A program made the position numbers and the translations under genes. Positions 16,684 through 21,131 of a stretch of 21,131 nucleotides of DNA are shown piece by piece (the first letter of the stretch is position 1; every line of letters begins with the position of its first letter). The stretch comes from Pseudomonadota bacterium. GTDB taxonomy: Bacteria; Pseudomonadota; Alphaproteobacteria; Acetobacterales; Acetobacteraceae. The notes under the pieces were generated by a model. That model did no database searches. It was given only the letters and a program-made list of their open reading frames with translations, and was not told the origin of the DNA. The stretch lies in NCBI GenBank assembly GCA_021780935.1, contig JAJXXT010000008.1, forward strand, positions 1 to 21,131, in the 5' to 3' direction.

Positions 16684-18293
16684 TGCTCCACAATATATCC
16701 CTTGGCCCGATCCTCGGCTCTCGCCGCCTCGGAGCGATTGACCGGATCGCCATAGCCGCCGCCACCGGGCAGTTCCAGCACCAGCCGGCGTCCCGCAGGC
16801 ACGTGCTGCCAACCCTTCGACCGCATCTTCGTTCCATCATCGAGTTTCACGACGCCGACAGCGCCCTCCATACCGCCGTCACGCCCCTTCGGCGCGTGGC
16901 GAGAGCGATCAAACATCGCGGAAAAATCGAACTCGTGGCCGTCCTCAGGTGCGATCTCAATGACCTGGCCGAGCCCGCCGCGGAATTCGCCGTCTCCGCC
17001 TGAATCGGGACGCAGCTCCTTGCGCCAGATGACGATCGGACCAGTCTGCTCGGTCGCTTCCGCCGGCATCGTATGAACACCGGAAGGAAACGCGGTGGCC
17101 GACAAACCGTCGAGCCCCGGGCGCGCGCCCATACCGCCAGAGTTGAACATCAATACCTCCGCTCGCCGCCCTTCGCGGCCCGCCGCAGGCCGGACAGATA
17201 TGTGGATGTTCCACAGCGCCCCCGCCCCCTCGGCCAGGATCTTTCCCGGAAGCGCCTGGGCCAGCGCGCCGAGGACGAGGTCGGGCACCATGTGGCCGAA
17301 GATATGCCGCAGCGCCACCGGCGCCGGCCGCACCGCATTGAGCACATTGACCGGCGATACCACGTTGAAAAACGACAAGGACGCCGCATTGTTCGGGATA
17401 TCCGGCGCCACCACGCATTTCAGTGCGTAGCAGGCATAGGCTTTGCTGTAGATGCCGGGGCAGTTGATGCCCCAACGGCTCATCGGATCGCTGCCGGTGA
17501 AGTTTACCATTACTTCATCGTCACGAACCGCCACACTTGCCGCAAGTTTGATCGACTCGTCATAACCGTCGGTCACCAGCTCGTTCGCCCACGTTCCCTT
17601 CGGCAGGGCCTTGATCCGCTCGCGCATCGCATCGCGCGTTCGAGAGAAGATATAGGCCCCCAGCAAGTCAAGCGACGGGAGGCTGATTTCCTCCATCATC
17701 TGCACGAGCCGTCGGTGCCCGACGTCGTTGCACGCGGCAAGCGAATAGAAGTCGCCAATGACCTGCCGCGGCTCACGGACATTCACCTCGAGAATTCTGA
17801 CGAGATCACGGTTGACCTTGCCACGTTCGGCGAATTTCATGATCGGGATCTGGATTCCTTCTTCGTAGACCGACCTCCCGTCCGCGCCGAAACCACGCCC
17901 TCCGACATCCACCACGTGCGCCGTACACGCGAAAAACGCGACCAGCTTGCCATCGCGGAAGGAAGGCGAAACCATCGTGATGTCATGCAGATGGCCGGTT
18001 CCCTTCCAGGGGTCGTTGGTGACGTAGGTATCTCCCTCATACATTTCCTCGCGCGGTATCTCCGTGATGAAATTGAGCACCGCTTCGGCCATCGTGTTGA
18101 CGTGGCCAGGGGTGCCGGTGACGGCCTGCGCCAGCATCAGGCCCCGCGGATCGAAAACGCCCGCGGACAAGTCGCCCGATTCGCGCACCGACGTGGAAAA
18201 GGCAGTCCGCAGCAACGTGAGGGCCTGTTCCTCGACCACCGAAATCAGCCGGTTCCACATGACCTGCATGCGGATGTCGCCCATGTCGCTCAC
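16680..18293 (-). CDS. hyuB: Hydantoinase/oxoprolinase family protein, subunit B (HyuB)
   Basis: This 537-residue beta component of the ATP-dependent hydantoinase/5-oxoprolinase/acetone carboxylase superfamily shows typical stretches: QALTLLRTAFSTSVRESGDLS with FDPRGLMLAQA in the N-terminal 60 residues, YVTNDPWKGTGHLHDITMV near 90-108, FTGSDPMSRWGINCPG, LAEGAGALWN, and the C-terminal LELPGGGGYGDP. The start is GTG at 18293 and not the nearby ATG at 18284. AAGGAGA lies seven bases ahead of the GTG, and the GTG overlaps the hyuA stop as GTGA. HyuA and HyuB together open cyclic amides using ATP. The exact substrate (N-methylhydantoin, hydantoin, 5-oxoproline or another lactam) cannot be decided from sequence. 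It is coupled to the aminotransferase by ATGA. Confidence 0.95.
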
Positions 18294-20407
18294 GCGGTCT
18301 TCTCCTTGCGAATAAGAAGAATCGAACCGTCGCGCTGCACGACGGCGTCGAAAGACGAACTCACGACAGTGGATGTTTCGTCCTCGACGATAACGGCCGG
18401 CCCCATGATCCGGTCACCGACCGCAAGCGCGTCACGCGCCATGATCGCATGCCGCTGCATCGACCCGGCGGCCGGATCGAATGCTTGGCGAAACACGGCG
18501 GGCTCGATGGTCCTCCCGTCCGTGATCAGTTCACATCGCTCCACGCTCGGGCGCTCGTCTGTTGCCTTCACCGACCAGGTGACGATTTCGATCTCCAGCC
18601 CATCAAGCGCATCGATACTGCGGCCAAAGAAACGCTGGTAGTTGTCGCGGAACAGATCTGCAAGCATGGCTGGCGCATCGTCGCCAAACGGCGCGTCTGG
18701 GAGTAACACCGGGATTTCCCAGCCCTGCCCGGCGTAGCGCATGAAGGCCGTAACCTCGCGCACGATACGCCCGGTCGTCCCCGTGCGCACAAACCTTTCG
18801 GCGGACGCCTTGAGGTCAGCGAGCATCGCGTTCACCGCCTCGCTGTCAAACCGCGAGAGCCTGGTAAACCGGGACGCAAGCGCCTCGTAACCGAACGGCG
18901 CCTTGAGGAAGCCGATCGCCGAGCCTACACCCGCGCCTCGCGGCACCAGGCATTGCTCGACGCCCAGCTTTTCGCACAGCCGCGCCGCGTGAAGCGGGGC
19001 GGCTCCGCCGAAGGAAATCATGACATTGTCGGAGATATTCTTGCCGTTCTCCACTGCGTGCACGCGCGCAGCATTGGCCATGTTTTCATCGACCACCTCG
19101 CCAATGCCAAATGCGGTCGAAATCGTATCGAGCCCGAGCCGCTCGCCCACTTGCCCCTGGATCGCGCGCTCAGCCCGACCAAGGTTGAGCCTGATCATGC
19201 CGCCGGCGAAATTGTCAGGATCAAGCTTTCCCAGCACGAGATCGGCATCGGTGATCGCCGGCTTGGTCCCACCGCGGTCGTAGCAAGCGGGCCCGGGTTC
19301 CGAGCCCGCGCTTTCGGGTCCGGTTTGAATACGCCCCATTGCATCCAACGACGCTATCGACCCTCCCCCCGCCCCGATCTCGATCATCTCGATGACCGGG
19401 ATCGAGATCGGCATGCCAGAGCCTTTGCTGAACCGATAGGTTCGGGCGACCTCGAACGTGCGCGCGGTTCGCGGAGCGAACTCCTCGATCAGGCAGATCT
19501 TCGCTGTCGTACCGCCCATGTCATAAGAAACGACCTTCTCAAGCCCGAAGCGCCGCGCGATATCGGCGGCAAAAATGGCGCCACCCGCGGGCCCGGACTC
19601 GACGAGCCGGACAGGAAACTCAGCGGCCGTTTCGACCGAAATCAATCCGCCACCGGAGTGAATCATGAAGACCGGGCAATCCACACCCATATCCTTGAGA
19701 CGCACCCGCAGACGCTTGAGGTATGTCGCCATCCGCGGGCGGACATAGGCATTCGCGCACACCGTATTGAACCGCTCGAACTCGCGCATCTGCGGCGAAA
19801 CCTCGGCGCTGATCGAAATCGGAATATCGAGTCGCCGCGCGAGAAGCTCTCGCGCCCGGCATTCATGGGTCATGTTGACGTAAGAATGTATGAAGCCGAT
19901 CGCAACGGCTTCAAATTCCTGTTCCGCCAGCGAATCGGCCAACTTTACAAGCCGTTCTTCATCGAGCGGCTGCAGCTCGCGACCGTCAGCGCCAATGCGG
20001 CCCTTTACCGGGAAGCGATGCTCACGCGGAATTAGCGGCTGCGGCAGCCGGAGGTTCAGATCGTACTGATCAAAGCGGTTTTCCGTTCTCATCTCGATAA
20101 CGTCACGAAACCCCTCGGTCGTCACCAGGGCCGTCTTGGCACCACGGCGCTCGATCAGAGCGTTGGTGGCGAGCGTCGTGCCGTGAATAACAACACCGAT
20201 GTCGCCCGGAGCAACCCCGGCGTCTCGCATCACGATGTTGATGCCGTCGAGAATTGCCTGCTCCGGTGCGGCATAGTTGGTCAGCACCTTCGCCGAGAAG
20301 ATTTGCTCGTTCGCTGCAGCATCGGACGAGCGAACCGCCAGGACGATGTCCGTAAACGTGCCCCCGATGTCCGCGCCGAGCCGGATGTGTTCCTTCCGCG
20401 TCGTCAT
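18290..20407 (-). CDS. hyuA: Hydantoinase/oxoprolinase family protein, subunit A (HyuA)
   Basis: This 705-residue ATP-binding alpha component is the partner of HyuB. The N-terminal Hydant_A_N domain opens with GADIGGTFTD (11-20), an ASKHA-type phosphate loop. HGTTLATNALIERRGAKTAL is at 75-94, ESGPAGG at 270-276 and YDMGGTTAKI at 295-304. IEIGAGGGSIA at 342-352 and SEPGPACYDRGG near 369-380 complete the hydantoinase A core, and the C-terminal part carries the usual beta-rich domain ending RDGSILLIRKEK. The length is normal for stand-alone HyuA (about 680-720). The ATG at 20407 has AAAGG seven bases upstream. It is the first gene of a four-gene operon with hyuB, the aminotransferase and the uronate-dehydrogenase-like gene. 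In the family the enzyme phosphorylates and opens a cyclic imide or lactam at the expense of ATP. Confidence 0.96.
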   Translation of the reverse strand: MTTRKEHIRLGADIGGTFTDIVLAVRSSDAAANEQIFSAKVLTNYAAPEQAILDGINIVMRDAGVAPGDIGVVIHGTTLATNALIERRGAKTALVTTEGFRDVIEMRTENRFDQYDLNLRLPQPLIPREHRFPVKGRIGADGRELQPLDEERLVKLADSLAEQEFEAVAIGFIHSYVNMTHECRARELLARRLDIPISISAEVSPQMREFERFNTVCANAYVRPRMATYLKRLRVRLKDMGVDCPVFMIHSGGGLISVETAAEFPVRLVESGPAGGAIFAADIARRFGLEKVVSYDMGGTTAKICLIEEFAPRTARTFEVARTYRFSKGSGMPISIPVIEMIEIGAGGGSIASLDAMGRIQTGPESAGSEPGPACYDRGGTKPAITDADLVLGKLDPDNFAGGMIRLNLGRAERAIQGQVGERLGLDTISTAFGIGEVVDENMANAARVHAVENGKNISDNVMISFGGAAPLHAARLCEKLGVEQCLVPRGAGVGSAIGFLKAPFGYEALASRFTRLSRFDSEAVNAMLADLKASAERFVRTGTTGRIVREVTAFMRYAGQGWEIPVLLPDAPFGDDAPAMLADLFRDNYQRFFGRSIDALDGLEIEIVTWSVKATDERPSVERCELITDGRTIEPAVFRQAFDPAAGSMQRHAIMARDALAVGDRIMGPAVIVEDETSTVVSSSFDAVVQRDGSILLIRKEKTA
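18301..18307 (-). promoter_or_regulatory. Ribosome binding site supporting a GTG start for hyuB
   Basis: AAGGAGA on the minus strand lies seven bases before GTG 18293, inside the last codons of hyuA. It makes GTG a better choice than the ATG nine bases further on. Confidence 0.7.
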
Positions 20408-20499
20408 GCGACTGCCTTTCGCGAAACGAGTGCTGCGTGACCCATCTGGAAATGCGTCTCACACGCTTTCTGTAACGATAACGCCATTTTGTCCGAACA

Positions 20500-20725
20500 T
20501 CCCTTCATCACCAGCCACCCCTTGCCCGTCAACGAATAGCCTCGACACCCAGCTCGCGCTCGCTCCGCCTCGCGGCAAAGCGCAACGGGACGCCCCCCCA
20601 CTGAGTAGGGTAACGCGACACAGAGCCAGTCGGGTGTCCGCCTCCATCAAGATACGAGCCATCACTTCAGCCAATCGGCCAATGTCATGGGGCTCGCCCA
20701 CGCGCCCGATAAGAGAGCCGACTGG
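20500..20725 (-). pseudogene. Possible SDR C-terminal remnant, frame-broken
   Basis: One minus-strand frame gives PVGSLIGRVGEPHDIGRLAE and continues VMARILMEAD (20725-20636), which resembles the GRxGEPxDIA loop and following helix of classical SDRs. In a different frame, 20541-20500 gives GYSLTGKGWLVMKG, which resembles the terminal YxTGQxxxVDGG. The distance between the two is about 34 codons too long for a normal SDR, so an insertion as well as a frameshift would be required. The call is speculative; the frames could be chance. Confidence 0.2.
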
Positions 20726-20767
20726 AACGCGGCGGCAGGTACGGGGAGAGTCTCGCGTCTCTTGCTG

Positions 20768-21131
20768 TCACCCCGCACCGCGCCACCATTCTTGCTCGCC
20801 TGTTCCATTCTCGGCCCGCACGTCCCCCGGCACATTTCTGGCGAACCCGATGTGTGCGCCATTGGCGGCGGCCATGAGGAGCTCATGGTTTTCGCCAAGG
20901 TGCAGCCCCGCATCGGGCAAAGCGATGGCGTCGTCTGGGCGTCAAGAGCGGTCAGGCAACCGTCACCCTCGATGGCCAGACGTCGCGTCGGGCCCAGCGG
21001 GATCAGATGGTCGGCGGTAAGTTTGCCGTGATTTCGTAGCATTCCGCGAACCTCTCGAAGAGTTCCGACCGGCCCCGTAATCCACACCCTGACGCTCCTG
21101 GCAGGTCAGCAGCAAAGGTCGCCAACTCGTG
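20768..21131 (-). pseudogene. Unidentified frame-broken coding remnant or partial gene
   Basis: A GTG at 21087 with AGGAG at 21099-21095 (7-nt spacing) opens a frame that is protein-like up to about 20935 (WITGPVGTLREVRGMLRNHG, then RLAIEGDGCLTALDAQ). After that the same frame becomes Pro/Ser/Met-rich and implausible. A shift of one base at about 20935 restores a good-looking frame (ALPDAGLHLGENHELLMAAA, then NGAHIGFARNVPGDV) down to the stop at 20768. This suggests a single frameshift in a real or recently dead gene, or a sequencing error. I do not recognise the family. The window ends too soon to see whether the gene begins upstream. Confidence 0.3.

Larger units (their letters stand above)
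20408..21131. other. 724-bp region without an intact gene
   Basis: No complete, family-recognisable gene is present upstream of hyuA. The minus strand carries short protein-like stretches in different frames (20500-20725 and 20768-21131) interrupted by stops or frame changes, which look like decay. A promoter for hyuA should lie in 20408-20560, but I cannot point to a good -35/-10 pair. The plus-strand open frames read as antisense sequence. Confidence 0.5.

Noticed and set aside
17073..18641. Long plus-strand open frame opposite hyuB
   Set aside because: HyuB on the minus strand has conserved motifs along its whole length; the antisense frame is Arg/His-rich and featureless.
20615..20620. 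TGTCGC half-site on the minus strand upstream of hyuA as a third regulon operator
   Set aside because: Eight bases on it reads AC, not AA, and there is no partner half-site at 21 bp on either side, so a lone hexamer is not evidence.
20277..21020. Plus-strand open frame over the hyuA start and upstream region
   Set aside because: It begins antisense inside hyuA and has the Ser/Arg/Pro composition of a shadow frame; the protein-like signal in this region is on the minus strand.

Overview
The window is GC-rich, densely packed, non-mobile bacterial chromosome. The heterotetrameric sarcosine oxidase operon, the GATase-1-like AraC regulator, the HyuA/HyuB pair, the uronate-dehydrogenase-like protein and the Tat-type binding protein together suggest an alphaproteobacterium (Rhizobiales or Rhodospirillales-like). 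That placement is inference from protein character only. I see no rRNA, tRNA, CRISPR array, insertion sequence or phage gene.

Layout from left to right: (1) 9-5005, minus strand: a complete soxBDAG operon for sarcosine oxidase. (2) 5051-6046, plus strand: a GbdR/ArgR-type AraC-family regulator, divergent from soxB across only 45 bp. (3) 6211-7539, plus strand: a single FAD-dependent amine/amino-acid oxidoreductase. (4) 7564-13167, minus strand: a five-gene peptide/opine-type ABC importer (binding protein, two permeases, two ATPases). (5) 13168-13920: a 753-bp intergenic region holding an operator-like element, a hairpin pair with a T tract and a candidate promoter. (6) 13921-14622, plus strand: a short-chain dehydrogenase family protein with a non-standard active site, whose 3' end overlaps the next gene tail to tail. 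(7) 14606-20407, minus strand: a tightly coupled operon hyuA-hyuB-aminotransferase-uronate-dehydrogenase-like gene, each junction a 4-nt overlap. (8) 20408-21131: no intact gene, but protein-like reading-frame fragments on the minus strand that may be remnants.

The most notable signal is not a gene. A 38-bp sequence upstream of soxB (5050-5087) recurs upstream of the ABC importer operon (13305-13342) with 31/38 identity and no gaps. Each copy contains two TGTCG-type half-sites exactly 21 bp apart. The first half-site fits TGTCGyN8AA, which resembles the operator remembered for Pseudomonas ArgR, a regulator of the same architecture as the one encoded at 5051. This suggests that one regulator controls sarcosine oxidation and the importer together. 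The sox copy lies inside the first codons of the regulator itself.

Metabolically the window reads as catabolism of N-methylated or cyclic amino compounds: uptake by the ABC importer, ring opening by HyuAB, oxidation by sarcosine oxidase and the FAD oxidoreductase, and processing by an aminotransferase and NAD-dependent dehydrogenases. A link from N-methylhydantoin to sarcosine is chemically attractive, but N-carbamoylsarcosine amidase is not in the window, so this remains a hypothesis.
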